Positions 17,069 to 25,310 of a stretch of DNA of 64,000 bases are shown piece by piece. The stretch spans positions 4,643,001 to 4,707,000 of the forward strand of contig NZ_CP094669.1 in NCBI RefSeq assembly GCF_022827545.1, given 5' to 3'. The first letter of the stretch is position 1. The number at the start of each line of letters is the position of its first letter. The position numbers and the translations under genes were made by a program. The stretch comes from Hymenobacter tibetensis (GTDB lineage: Bacteria > Bacteroidota > Bacteroidia > Cytophagales > Hymenobacteraceae). The notes beneath the pieces are model-generated. The model did no database searches. It was not told the origin of the DNA and worked only from the letters and a program-made list of their open reading frames with translations.

Positions 17069-17476
17069 TTAGGTCTGGTCGCCGCCCGGGCCTTTGCTGG
17101 TGTGCGATGCTTGAGCACTAGGCGTACGCAACTGAGGCTCACGGCTTTGAGCAGCGCCCATTGTGCCGCTTTGAGCAGCGCCCATTGTGCCGCCTTGGTC
17201 ATTGTCGGAGCTGCTGTCTACTTCATCGAGGTTGTGGTAGCGGCCGCCGTCGCCGTCTATGGTTTTGGCAATACCGTCGGACGAGCCGGTTTCAGCTTCA
17301 CTATCAGGAGTAAAGTTATTGTCGCTAGAGTAGGTACGTTCGTGGTGCTTTAGGCTTTGGTTGGGCCACCCTGGCGCATCTCGTTGTCTTCGTTGGGGTA
17401 CTGCTCTTTATCATGCTCGCGGCGTTATTGCCGCCGCGACTCGGCATTTTCATGCGGCTGATTGATCGTTGTTCAT
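17069..17476 (-). pseudogene. Decayed gene for a small hydrophilic acidic protein
   Basis: No single frame is open, but joining frames on the minus strand gives a coherent hydrophilic protein. It starts at the ATG at 17476 (MNNDQSAA), shifts frame, continues as HENAESRRQ, meets a TAA, resumes as RREHDKEQYPNEDNEMRQGG, shifts frame near 17353, then runs as KHHERTYSSDNNFTPDSEAE to the stop at 17069. The pieces share composition (Asp, Glu, Asn, Ser, Gly-rich), unlike chance frames. At least two frameshifts and one nonsense codon are needed. The last part contains a duplicated 8-residue unit. Function unknown; sequencing error cannot fully be excluded. Confidence 0.6.
17144..17191. repeat. Perfect 24-bp tandem duplication inside the decayed gene
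   Basis: Two identical 24-bp units (17144-17167, 17168-17191) stand head to tail. In the minus-strand frame they encode the 8-residue unit GTMGAAQS twice, so the duplication keeps frame. Confidence 0.9.
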
Positions 17477-17547
17477 AGCGTTGAGGTAGATTACTGGATG
17501 TCAGATGTATACGAACCAAAAACCCCTCATGGCTACAGGAAGATTTC

Positions 17548-18048
17548 CTACATATAGATCAACAAGGCTTGATTTTTAGTGACAGCGTCCTGTACAAATT
17601 GCTTTAACTCCTTGAAAGTAGTTACCAGCCATTCCACTATTTCCTCCGGCTTTTCCTCCTTACTCCATTCCAGCGGATATATTTCCAGCTCGTCCATTGC
17701 TGCGCTGTTATAGCGTGACTTGAACTCTGACTCAGACAAACTATACAGCGCAGCAGCAAAGCGGCTGACTTCGGCACTGGCTAGTCCGCGCGCGGGGCCG
17801 TATCCCAGGTCGTGGTCTTCCTCATTGCCGATTATCTCGCCGCCATCCAGTAAATACGCAAACGGCTCCGGCCCCTCCCAGTCCGAGCCTGTCAGCATGA
17901 AGTGTAGTCCGTGCCATGCTTTGTCCAGATCTAACTCCTGAGTGGCAGGCACTGAGTTATCCACGAAATCCAGTATTGAATCAGGCTCATTTAGGAACTC
18001 ACGTAGCTGCTTATCACTCACTTTTCTGAGTGTCATGGTCATGCTCAT
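17548..18048 (-). CDS. DUF1877 (YfbM-like) family protein
   Basis: The 166-residue protein matches the DUF1877/YfbM family: an N-terminal 'MTMTLRKVSDKQLREFLNEP' segment, a central DLDKAWHGLHFMLTG block, then GGEIIGNEEDHDLGYGPARGL and the C-terminal EWLVTTFKELKQFV helix. The biochemical role of the family is unknown. The ATG at 18048 is used; a longer reading frame upstream is only the antisense of the neighbouring dehydrogenase. A hairpin at 18097-18129 separates it from that gene. Confidence 0.8.
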   Translation of the reverse strand: MSMTMTLRKVSDKQLREFLNEPDSILDFVDNSVPATQELDLDKAWHGLHFMLTGSDWEGPEPFAYLLDGGEIIGNEEDHDLGYGPARGLASAEVSRFAAALYSLSESEFKSRYNSAAMDELEIYPLEWSKEEKPEEIVEWLVTTFKELKQFVQDAVTKNQALLIYM

Positions 18049-18096
18049 ACCTGGAGTGCTAGTCTGTAGTGCTAGTAAAGATGAAAAGGGATAAAA

Positions 18097-18129
18097 AAAA
18101 CGGCCGCTCTGTTTCCAGAACGGCCGTTT
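18097..18129 (-). terminator. Hairpin terminator downstream of the acyl-CoA dehydrogenase
   Basis: A GC-rich outer stem (AAACGGCCG at 18097-18105 with its complement at 18121-18129) and a short inner stem surround a small loop. A T-run follows on the minus strand. It lies about 20 nt after the dehydrogenase stop. Confidence 0.7.
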
Positions 18130-18149
18130 CAAGGTAGACAAATCAGGGC

Positions 18150-19382
18150 TTACTTGAACGCCTGGATGCCGGTGATGTCGGCGCCGGTGATGAGCAGGTG
18201 AATGTCGTGGGTGCCTTCGTAAGTGATGACGGACTCCAGGTTCATCATGTGGCGCATGATGGAATACTCGCCGGTGATGCCCATACCGCCGTGAATCTGG
18301 CGGGCTTCGCGGGCCACGTGCAAGGCCATATCCACGGAGTTGCGCTTGGCCATGCTGATTTGGGCGCTGGTAGCTTTGCCTTCGTTTTTGAGCATACCGA
18401 GGCGCCACGCCATCAACTGGGCTTTGGTGATTTCGGTCAGCATTTCGGCTAGCTTCTTCTGCTGTAGCTGGAAGCCACCAATGGGCTTACCGAACTGCTC
18501 GCGCTCCAACGAGTACTTCAGCGCCGACTCGTAGCAGTCGATGGCAGCACCGATGGCACCCCAGGCAATACCGAAGCGAGCGGAATCGAGGCAGGACAAC
18601 GGACCTTTGAGACCGTCGATGTTCGGCAGCACGTTTTCCTTGGGAATTTTCACATCCTCGAACACCAACTCGCCGGTGGTGCTGGCGCGCAGGCTCCATT
18701 TGTTATGGATTTCGGGCGTGCTGAAGCCCTCCATTCCGCGCTCCACGATTACGCCTCGGATGCGGCCGTTTTCGTCTTTGGCCCACACTACAGCCAGCTG
18801 GCATTCGGGGGAGTTGCTGATCCAGAGCTTGGCGCCGTTCAGTAGGTAATAGTCGCCTTTGTCTTCGATTTTGGTGACCATGCCGCCGGGGTTGGAGCCG
18901 TGGTCGGGTTCGGTGAGGCCGAAGCAGCCCAGCCATTCGCCGGACGCCAGTTTGGGCAGGTACTTGCGGCGCTGCTCTTCGGAACCGTAGGCGTAAATCG
19001 GGAACATCACCAACGAGCCTTGTACTGAGGCCGTGGAGCGCATACCGGAGTCGCCGCGCTCTATCTCCTGCATAATCAGGCCGTAGCTGATGTAGTCGAG
19101 CCCGCCGCCGCCGTATTCGGTGGGAATGGTGGGGCCAAAGGCACCAACGTCGCCGAACTTCTTCACAATCTCAGAAGGAAAATAAGCGTCCTGGGCCCAT
19201 TTCTCAATGTTCGGGCTGATTTCCTTTTTCACGAAGTCGCGGATGCTCTGGCGAACCAGCAGGTGCTCTTCGGTGAGCAGCCCATCGATATCGTAGTAAT
19301 CGGTGAAACCAGCAGCGTTGGTGGAGCCGTGGGCTTTGGTGGCCTTGGCCTGGGGCGAGAGGACGTCAGCTTGGGAAGACAT
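18150..19382 (-). CDS. Acyl-CoA dehydrogenase, glutaryl-CoA dehydrogenase type
   Basis: The 410-residue flavoprotein has the acyl-CoA dehydrogenase layout: helical N-terminal domain, middle beta domain with CFGLTEPDHGSNPGG, and C-terminal domain with 'ARQIHGGMGITGEYSIMRHM'. The block NLESVITYEGTHDIH holds the catalytic glutamate and is characteristic of the glutaryl-CoA dehydrogenase branch, which oxidises and decarboxylates glutaryl-CoA to crotonyl-CoA in lysine and tryptophan breakdown. A related substrate is possible. The start at 19382 (MSSQADVLSP) is supported by the TATCTTTG box 30 nt upstream. It is divergent from an APC permease. Confidence 0.88.
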   Translation of the reverse strand: MSSQADVLSPQAKATKAHGSTNAAGFTDYYDIDGLLTEEHLLVRQSIRDFVKKEISPNIEKWAQDAYFPSEIVKKFGDVGAFGPTIPTEYGGGGLDYISYGLIMQEIERGDSGMRSTASVQGSLVMFPIYAYGSEEQRRKYLPKLASGEWLGCFGLTEPDHGSNPGGMVTKIEDKGDYYLLNGAKLWISNSPECQLAVVWAKDENGRIRGVIVERGMEGFSTPEIHNKWSLRASTTGELVFEDVKIPKENVLPNIDGLKGPLSCLDSARFGIAWGAIGAAIDCYESALKYSLEREQFGKPIGGFQLQQKKLAEMLTEITKAQLMAWRLGMLKNEGKATSAQISMAKRNSVDMALHVAREARQIHGGMGITGEYSIMRHMMNLESVITYEGTHDIHLLITGADITGIQAFK

Positions 19383-19411
19383 ACAAGGAATAGCTTGGGT
19401 GGGAATCAGTT

Positions 19412-19419
19412 CAAAGATA
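19412..19419 (-). promoter_or_regulatory. TAnnTTTG -7 box for the acyl-CoA dehydrogenase
   Basis: The minus-strand reading is TATCTTTG, 30 nt before the chosen ATG at 19382. No -33 TTG at standard spacing is evident. Confidence 0.55.
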
Positions 19420-19597
19420 GTGGTTTCAATACGTGAAACCGGCCCCGTCAACCAATGGTTCGGCTGAGCTACAGGGTTCCTGCTCAGCGTCAGCCCAACG
19501 ACAAGCGTCCGGTTGAAATCGGTTGACGCGGCAGGATTGTTCAAGTTTTTGTTTGTTGCGTAGAAGCAGCATTGCGTTCTTATGCCTTCACCCTCCT

Positions 19598-21343
19598 ATG
19601 AGCCAAGCTACCCCACACAAAAAACTCAACGAACTGGAAGCCAGCGCCATTTGTGGCAACGACATTTCCTCCTCGTGCTTGTACGTATCGGCGCTAGCTA
19701 TTGCGCATGCCGGCCAATACGCCTGGGTGGCGCTGTTGGTGGTGGGCGCCGTGTTGTTTTTGTTTCGGCGCATCTACGGCGAAGTGGTGGGGGCGCTGCC
19801 GCTCAATGGTGGAGCCTACAACGTGCTGCTTAACACGACCAGCAAGCGTAACGCGGCGGTGGCGGCCTGTCTCACCATCCTGTCATACATGGCTACAGCC
19901 GTTATTTCGGCTTCCGAGGCCATGCACTATCTGCACACGCTCTGGCACGGACTGCCAATTATTCTGGCCACCATCTTGCTGCTGGGCCTCTTTCTGCTGC
20001 TCACCATCCTGGGCATTTCCGAGTCGGCGGTGGTGGCAGTGGGTATTTTCGTGTTGCATTTAGCGTCGCTCACATTACTGGCGGGCGTTACGGGCTGGTA
20101 CCTGTTCGTGCACGGCCTCGATACGTTGGTAGCCAACTGGCACATGCCCCTCAAGGGCAGCCTCGTTTCAGCGCTGTTTTTGGGGTTCAGCGCAGCTATG
20201 TTAGGCATTTCGGGGTTTGAAAGCTCCGCGAACTTTGTGGAAGAGCAGGCGCGTGGCGTGTTTCAGAAAACGTTGCGCAACATGTGGGTGGTCGTGACGG
20301 TGTTCAACCCGCTGCTGGCGTTTCTGGCCATTGCGGCACTGCCGTTGGTGGAAGTAGGCCAGCATACCGAAACGCTTCTTTCGCACCTTGGCAACCGCAC
20401 TGGCGGCCCTTGGCTGGCCACGCTTATTTCTGTGGATGCCGTGGCCGTGCTCAGCGGAGCGGTGCTCACCTCGTTTGTGGGCGTGAGCGGCTTGATGAAG
20501 CGCATGACCCTAGACCGAATTCTGCCGCAATTCTTCCTCAAGGAAAACAAGCGGTGCAGCAACTATATCATTCTTATTACCTTCTTCCTGCTCTGCTTGT
20601 CGGTGCTACTTATTACCAACGGCGAATTGGGGCCGCTGGCGGGCGTGTATACCATTTCGTTTTTATCGGTGATGGCCTTTTTTGCGCTGGGCAACTTTTT
20701 GCTTAAGCGCAAACGCCCCAAACTGCCGCGCCCCGTTTATGCCAGCCTGCTTACCGTGACGCTGGCGTTGCTAGGAGTGCTGGCGGCGCTGTACGGCAAC
20801 ATCCGCATGCGCCCCGACTACCTCATTGTGTTCCTGCAATACTTCCTGCCGGCCATGGTAATAGTGTCGGCCATGCTCAACCGCACGGCCATCCTGAACC
20901 TAGTGCTGGATGCGGCCGAGTCATTTGCCAAACATTCGCCCCGGATTTCACGGCTCACGCAGCTCAGCATTCGGCGGCAACTGCGGGAGCTGCACCGGCA
21001 GGAATTCGTTTTCTTCACCAAAGGCGACAACGTATCGAACCTCAACAAGGTGATGGCCTACGTGGTGGAAAACGAGTTTACCAACCGCCTCAAAATTGTG
21101 ACGCTACTTAAGAAAGGTGAAACCTACCCCGAGGACCTGCTGACCGACATTCGGGTGCTTGACCGCGCCTACGAGCAAATTGTGGTGGATTTCGTAACGA
21201 TCAATGACCAGTTTGGCCCCGAGCTAATCGACCGGCTCTCGAAAGAGTGGCACATCCCGAAGAACTTTATGTTCATTGGCTCCCCTGGCAACCAGTTTCC
21301 TTACCAAATTTCCGACCTGGGCGGCGTGCGGCTCATCATATGA
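19598..21343 (+). CDS. APC superfamily amino acid permease with C-terminal cytosolic domain
   Basis: The 581-residue protein begins with a short cytosolic N-terminus (KKLNELEASAICGNDISSS), typical of APC transporters, then about 12 transmembrane segments to about residue 450. The first helix region and the GISGFESSANFVEEQ stretch near residue 210 match APC amino acid transporters. A soluble tail of about 130 residues follows (FVFFTKGDNVSNLNKVMAYV onward) and may be regulatory. The ATG at 19598 is chosen over an upstream non-homologous extension. Substrate is unknown; the divergent dehydrogenase of amino acid catabolism is suggestive only. Confidence 0.85.
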   Translation: MSQATPHKKLNELEASAICGNDISSSCLYVSALAIAHAGQYAWVALLVVGAVLFLFRRIYGEVVGALPLNGGAYNVLLNTTSKRNAAVAACLTILSYMATAVISASEAMHYLHTLWHGLPIILATILLLGLFLLLTILGISESAVVAVGIFVLHLASLTLLAGVTGWYLFVHGLDTLVANWHMPLKGSLVSALFLGFSAAMLGISGFESSANFVEEQARGVFQKTLRNMWVVVTVFNPLLAFLAIAALPLVEVGQHTETLLSHLGNRTGGPWLATLISVDAVAVLSGAVLTSFVGVSGLMKRMTLDRILPQFFLKENKRCSNYIILITFFLLCLSVLLITNGELGPLAGVYTISFLSVMAFFALGNFLLKRKRPKLPRPVYASLLTVTLALLGVLAALYGNIRMRPDYLIVFLQYFLPAMVIVSAMLNRTAILNLVLDAAESFAKHSPRISRLTQLSIRRQLRELHRQEFVFFTKGDNVSNLNKVMAYVVENEFTNRLKIVTLLKKGETYPEDLLTDIRVLDRAYEQIVVDFVTINDQFGPELIDRLSKEWHIPKNFMFIGSPGNQFPYQISDLGGVRLII

Positions 21344-21370
21344 CCGCCCGTTAGGCTCTCTAAAACAGCA

Positions 21371-21407
21371 ACGCCCTGCCGTGCGCTTGAAGGCACGACA
21401 GGGCGTT
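21371..21407. terminator. Hairpin terminator shared by converging genes
   Basis: Arms 21371-21384 and 21394-21407 pair over 14 bp with one wobble. It lies between the APC permease (ends 21343) and the TonB-dependent receptor (ends 21427 on the minus strand), with T-rich flanks, so it likely serves both. Confidence 0.85.
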
Positions 21408-21426
21408 TTCGTGTGCGGTGCGTGTA

Positions 21427-23910
21427 CTAGAACTTCACTCCTACTGACGCTAGGAAGTTGCGGGTGGCCTGCGGAAAAAACCAGTTGAACGTTTCTTGGC
21501 TGCCGCTGGCGCCGACGTAGCTGTAGGTATAGCCATTGGCCACGTACTCGCGGTTAAGGATGTTATTTACCAGCAAGCCCAGCTCTATTTCTTTCAGAAA
21601 GGACGGGTGCAGGGCATAGCGCAGGCGCAAATCCACCGTTTCGTAAGGCCGGATGCTGCGTGCTGCGTTCTGCGAGTTGTCGAGGTATTGGCGGCTCACC
21701 GTTTTCAGCAACAATGCCACGCGCAGGTCTTTCACGGGCTGGCCTTCCAGGGTGTGCGCCGAAACCACGCCGGGCGAATACGAGATGGTGGAAGCGCGCG
21801 GCGCGGCTACCACGGGTTCGTAGTTTTCGTCATACACCACGTCCTGGTAGTTCAGAATGCGGTTGCGGCTTAGCGTGAGGGTAGTGCTCAAACTAATTTT
21901 ATCATCGGCCGATACGAAGCCCGTCAGCTCGACGCCCCGGCGGTAGCTGCGGGCTACGTTGGTGCGCAAGGCCGTGCCCACGTCGTTGAGCTGGCCAGTG
22001 GCTACGAGCTGGTTGCGGTAGTTCATGGAGAAATAGTTGGCCTCGAAGCGCAACACTGTACCCGGACCGAGTAGGCTGGCATCGGGGCGAGTGAAGCGGT
22101 AGCCACCCTCGAAGTCTTCGAGACGCTCGGCTTTCGCGCTTTGGTCGCCGGCGGGGCGGTCGGTGAAGTCGGAGCGGACAGGTTCCCGCTGGCCCACCGC
22201 GAAGCTGGCATACAGTTGTTGGCCTTCCGCCAAAGAGAAGGTAGCACCGGCTTTGGGGTTGAAGAAGGTGTAGCGGGCACGGGTCGTGACGTCGTTTTGG
22301 TCGTCTTCTACCCCATCAATGTTGTACTCGATATGGCGCACCTGCACGTCGCCGTACGCCCCGAGCTTTGGCAACACCTGCCAGGTAGCGCGGGCATAGG
22401 CGTTGTAGTCGGTTTTGGTGGCGTCGTTGAAGTAGTAGCGGTGCCGGATGTTGCCGTTGGAAGCGTACTGCGCCCAGATTACTTCGCCGTAGTGGTCGTT
22501 GTTGAACTGGTTCCAGGCTCCGCCTACGGTTGCCTGAAAACGGTCGTTGGCCTGCGGTTGGTAGTTTAGCGCAAAGGTGCCGCCGTAGAAGTAGTTGTCG
22601 AGCCACTTGCGGTCCACCAGGTTGGTACGGGTCAGCGTATCGCCGCCAATCACTACGTCCTGGAGGTTGTAAGCGGAGAAACGACGGTTGGCGCGGTAGT
22701 TTTCATAGTAGCCAAAGCCGCGCGTGAGGTGCAGCGCCGCCCCCAGGTTCCAGTCGGAGCCCAGCCCCTGCGACAGGTGCAGTTGGTAGTGGTTTTGCTG
22801 GTAGTTGTCGGTTTGGTTGTCGTAGGTATAGTAGCTGTAGCGGCGGCCTTCTTGGAGCACCCGTGCCGCATCGGCTTCGCTTAGCTCTCCATTGTCGATG
22901 TACTGCTGCAACAGCGCCCGGTTGCCCGTAAGGGCTGGCTCCGGTACCCCGTTCCAAGCCTGGTAGGTTTTCTCGCGGCCCGAGAAGGTGATGAACTTCA
23001 GCAGCGTGTTCTTAGCTTGGTAGCCGGCCGCGAAATAATACGACTTCAAATCCGAGGAAGCCCGGTTCATATAGCCGTCGGTGGCAATGCGCGACAAGCG
23101 GCCATCCACGGTGAAGTGCCCGTTCAGCAGCCCGGTCCCAAACGAGACGTTGTTTTTCCAGGTGTTGAAAGAGCCGTAGGTGTTCTGCGTTTCGCCGTAA
23201 GCTTCGCGGCGCACATCAAGCGTGGAAATGTTGATACTGGCCCCGAAGGCCGCGCCGCCGTTTTGACTGGTGCCCACGCCCCGCTGCACTTGCACGCTGC
23301 TAATGGAGGACGACAAGTCGGGCAGATTCACCAGAAACGAGCCGTGCGACTCGGCATCATTCAGCGGCACGCCGTTTACCGTCATGTTGATGCCCGTGTT
23401 GTTGGTGCCCCGAATACGAATATCGGTGTAGCCCACGCCCGCGCCAGCATCGGAATTGACCACCACCGAAGGCGTTTGGTCGAGCAGATAAGGCAAGTCC
23501 TGGCCGAAGTTGCGCTTGGCTAGCTCTTCTCGATTGACGTTGGAATAGGCGGTGGCCGTGCGGTCGTTGGCGCGGGAAGCCGTTACGAGGGCTTCGCCGG
23601 TAAGCACCCCACCGGGCTGAAGTGTAGTGTTTAGGCGCTGCTCGGTGGCTTGTCCCTGCACGCGCCGCACCAAGGGTTCATAGCCCAAAAACGAGATGCG
23701 CAGTTCGTGTATCCCCGCCGGCACCGCCGACAACGAGAAGTTTCCGGCGGCATCGGTAGCCGCGCTAGCCGCACCGTCAAGCAAAATAGTAGCGCCAGGC
23801 AAGGCGGTGCCGGTACGGGCATCCGTTACGGTACCCGACACGGGACCTTGTGCCCAGGCCGAGAAAGGCAGCGCCAACAGCGCCGCCCCGGAAAGCAGTA
23901 AAGTTTTCAA
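21427..23910 (-). CDS. TonB-dependent outer-membrane receptor under TPP riboswitch control (probable thiamine receptor)
   Basis: The approximately 827-residue protein has a signal peptide (KTLLLSGAALLALPFSAWA), an N-terminal CarboxypepD_reg-like beta-sandwich (GTVTDARTGTALPGATILLD), a plug domain (GYTDIRIRGTNNTGINMTVN) and a 22-strand-type barrel ending in a terminal Phe (FLASVGVKF). A TPP riboswitch just upstream implies a role in uptake of thiamine or a precursor; such receptors are known in Bacteroidota. The start is probably the TTG at 23910, because it begins an ideal signal peptide; an ATG at 24060 would lie inside the riboswitch. It ends at a terminator shared with the APC gene. Confidence 0.9.
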   Translation of the reverse strand: MKTLLLSGAALLALPFSAWAQGPVSGTVTDARTGTALPGATILLDGAASAATDAAGNFSLSAVPAGIHELRISFLGYEPLVRRVQGQATEQRLNTTLQPGGVLTGEALVTASRANDRTATAYSNVNREELAKRNFGQDLPYLLDQTPSVVVNSDAGAGVGYTDIRIRGTNNTGINMTVNGVPLNDAESHGSFLVNLPDLSSSISSVQVQRGVGTSQNGGAAFGASINISTLDVRREAYGETQNTYGSFNTWKNNVSFGTGLLNGHFTVDGRLSRIATDGYMNRASSDLKSYYFAAGYQAKNTLLKFITFSGREKTYQAWNGVPEPALTGNRALLQQYIDNGELSEADAARVLQEGRRYSYYTYDNQTDNYQQNHYQLHLSQGLGSDWNLGAALHLTRGFGYYENYRANRRFSAYNLQDVVIGGDTLTRTNLVDRKWLDNYFYGGTFALNYQPQANDRFQATVGGAWNQFNNDHYGEVIWAQYASNGNIRHRYYFNDATKTDYNAYARATWQVLPKLGAYGDVQVRHIEYNIDGVEDDQNDVTTRARYTFFNPKAGATFSLAEGQQLYASFAVGQREPVRSDFTDRPAGDQSAKAERLEDFEGGYRFTRPDASLLGPGTVLRFEANYFSMNYRNQLVATGQLNDVGTALRTNVARSYRRGVELTGFVSADDKISLSTTLTLSRNRILNYQDVVYDENYEPVVAAPRASTISYSPGVVSAHTLEGQPVKDLRVALLLKTVSRQYLDNSQNAARSIRPYETVDLRLRYALHPSFLKEIELGLLVNNILNREYVANGYTYSYVGASGSQETFNWFFPQATRNFLASVGVKF

Positions 23911-23985
23911 AAAGGCAATGCGAAAAAGAAGAACGGGCCCTACGCCAGGGGTCGGCGGCTTGGCAGTATCGTTCGCGGATCGTCT

Positions 23986-24066
23986 GTTCCCTTCGCCGGC
24001 ATTACCCGGATCAGGTTCAATGGGTATGATCTCAGCCTTGGCCACTGTGGCATGGGGCACCCCTAA
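23986..24066 (-). promoter_or_regulatory. TPP riboswitch (THI element)
   Basis: Read on the minus strand, the element begins AGGGGTGCCCC, continues to the conserved CTGAGA core (GGCTGAGATCATACCC), then TTGAACCTGATCCGGGTAAT and ends GCCGGCGAAGGGAA. These are the conserved blocks of the thiamine pyrophosphate riboswitch. A TACCTTTG box immediately upstream (24077-24084) would start transcription at the riboswitch edge. The regulated gene is the TonB-dependent receptor, starting about 75 nt downstream; ligand binding would repress it. Confidence 0.97.
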
Positions 24067-24076
24067 ACTTCTGCTG

Positions 24077-24084
24077 CAAAGGTA
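24077..24084 (-). promoter_or_regulatory. TAnnTTTG -7 box ahead of the TPP riboswitch
   Basis: The minus-strand reading is TACCTTTG, a full consensus match about 11 nt upstream of the riboswitch 5' edge. Confidence 0.65.
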
Positions 24085-24420
24085 AGGGAGTTTCTGGTTG
24101 CGTGCTGCGGGTTTTCGCGCACTGGGGTTGTGCTACGCCAAGTGGCAAGCAAATCACAGCTGATATATGGTGTTATCCCATCCAGTTGCTGCACGCGCTC
24201 CGTATCACTCAGAGGCGCAAGCTCATCATTGCAGCCTGCCCGTGGAAAGTGAAAAACAAGAAATCCACTTCTCCTTTACTTTCGATTGATAATCAATTAC
24301 CTTAGAAAGGCTTTCAGATCCCAAAACTCGGAGGCCAAGGAAAACAACATCCACCTCCGCTCCGTTATTTAGTCGGTACCCCACCCGTCTGCTCGTTTGT
24401 CCTTCCAGTCTACCCCGACC

Positions 24421-24666
24421 ATGACTCCCCTCGTGTACTTACTTGTCGTCCTTGCTATTACCATCTACTTTCTGCTGATTCCTCGGCGGCGCTACCCCAA
24501 TCCGCCTCAGCCCGACAACGACGACGACGGGGGCGAGCCGCTCGATGACGGCCTCCCCGACTTGGACCTACCCCCCGGCATCACGCGCCCCATCAACGAC
24601 TGGGAACCGGACTACAACAGGCGCCCCCAACGGCCCGTACGGCCCACTGCTCCTCATCTTTTATAG
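24421..24666 (+). CDS. Small membrane-anchored Pro/Asp-rich protein, 81 residues
   Basis: The 81-residue protein has one N-terminal transmembrane helix (LVYLLVVLAITIYFLLI, residues 4-20), a basic stop-transfer cluster PRRR, and an acidic, proline-rich tail with a DNDDDGG run and LPDLDLPPGITRPINDWEPD. I do not recognise a family; it may be a lineage-specific orphan. The ATG at 24421 is preferred over one eight codons earlier because the helix follows directly. A long hairpin terminator lies 44 nt after the stop. Confidence 0.6.
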   Translation: MTPLVYLLVVLAITIYFLLIPRRRYPNPPQPDNDDDGGEPLDDGLPDLDLPPGITRPINDWEPDYNRRPQRPVRPTAPHLL

Positions 24667-24709
24667 CTCTACCTGCCACTACAGCCCGTCTGCGCGGCAC
24701 CTCATACAA

Positions 24710-24790
24710 AAAACGACCCTTCTGGCTTTCTGCGTTCCGTTGTTAATCGTGGCCGATACAACAGGAAACAGAGGCCGGAAGGGTCGTTTT
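24710..24790. terminator. Long two-part hairpin terminator, bidirectional
   Basis: Outer arms (24710-24732 and 24769-24790) pair over about 20 bp with one small bulge. An inner short stem is possible between about 24735-24743 and 24759-24767. A/T tracts at both ends allow termination of the small membrane gene (plus) and of the GNAT-epimerase unit (minus, ends 24888). Confidence 0.8.
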
Positions 24791-24887
24791 GGCTGAATGA
24801 ATACGGTAAATCGTAGAAGTTACTGATCAGATTAACTAACAGAAACTTCTTGGAGGGTTCTGCTCATTTGCTCTTGCACACAGCGTC

Positions 24888-25301
24888 CTATAGCTCACAG
24901 CCCATGCGTAGGTAGGCAATGGGGCCCTTAAAGAATTCTGCGCCCTGCGGCAGTAATCCGAACCGGGCATAAAAATCGGCGCTGTCTTGGCGGGCATCAC
25001 ACCAAATATGGGTGGCTCCGTGGCGGCGCGCTTCGGTTAGCACACGTTTCAGCAAAACGCTCCCGATACCTTGCCGCTGATAGGTTGGATGCGTGGCGAA
25101 CTTGCGAAAGCGCGCTTCGCTATCTTCCACGAAAAGCGAAACAACGGACACTAATTCCTCCCCGAGGAAAGCCCCGAAATGTAGCCCAGCGGCATCGTTT
25201 TCCACTTTTACGTACTCCAAGGGCTTGTCGGGCCACAGCACTTGGTGGCGCAACGTATAGGTATCAGCCGGGGTGATGGCGCGGACTTCAAAAGCAGGCA
25301 T
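24888..25301 (-). CDS. GNAT family N-acetyltransferase
   Basis: The 137-residue protein has the GNAT acetyl-CoA-binding block (FATHPTYQRQGIGSVLLKRVL, the Q/RxxGxG/A motif in RQGIGS) and the following beta-strand THIWCDAR, then FYARFGLLPQGAEF. The acceptor is unknown. It begins 9 nt after the epimerase-like gene on the same strand, so the two are probably co-transcribed. Confidence 0.85.
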   Translation of the reverse strand: MPAFEVRAITPADTYTLRHQVLWPDKPLEYVKVENDAAGLHFGAFLGEELVSVVSLFVEDSEARFRKFATHPTYQRQGIGSVLLKRVLTEARRHGATHIWCDARQDSADFYARFGLLPQGAEFFKGPIAYLRMGCEL

Positions 25302-25310
25302 AAGAAGGCG

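Noticed and set aside
17102..17353. Plus-strand frame over the decayed gene
   Set aside because: Its valine/alanine-rich product is the complement of the acidic minus-strand peptide segments and has no start-site support.
18049..18408. N-terminal extension of the DUF1877 gene
   Set aside because: The extension is Arg/His/Pro-rich antisense of the acyl-CoA dehydrogenase and crosses its terminator.
23911..24060. ATG start at 24060 for the TonB-dependent receptor
   Set aside because: It lies inside the TPP riboswitch and the extra residues have no homology; the TTG at 23910 begins a good signal peptide.
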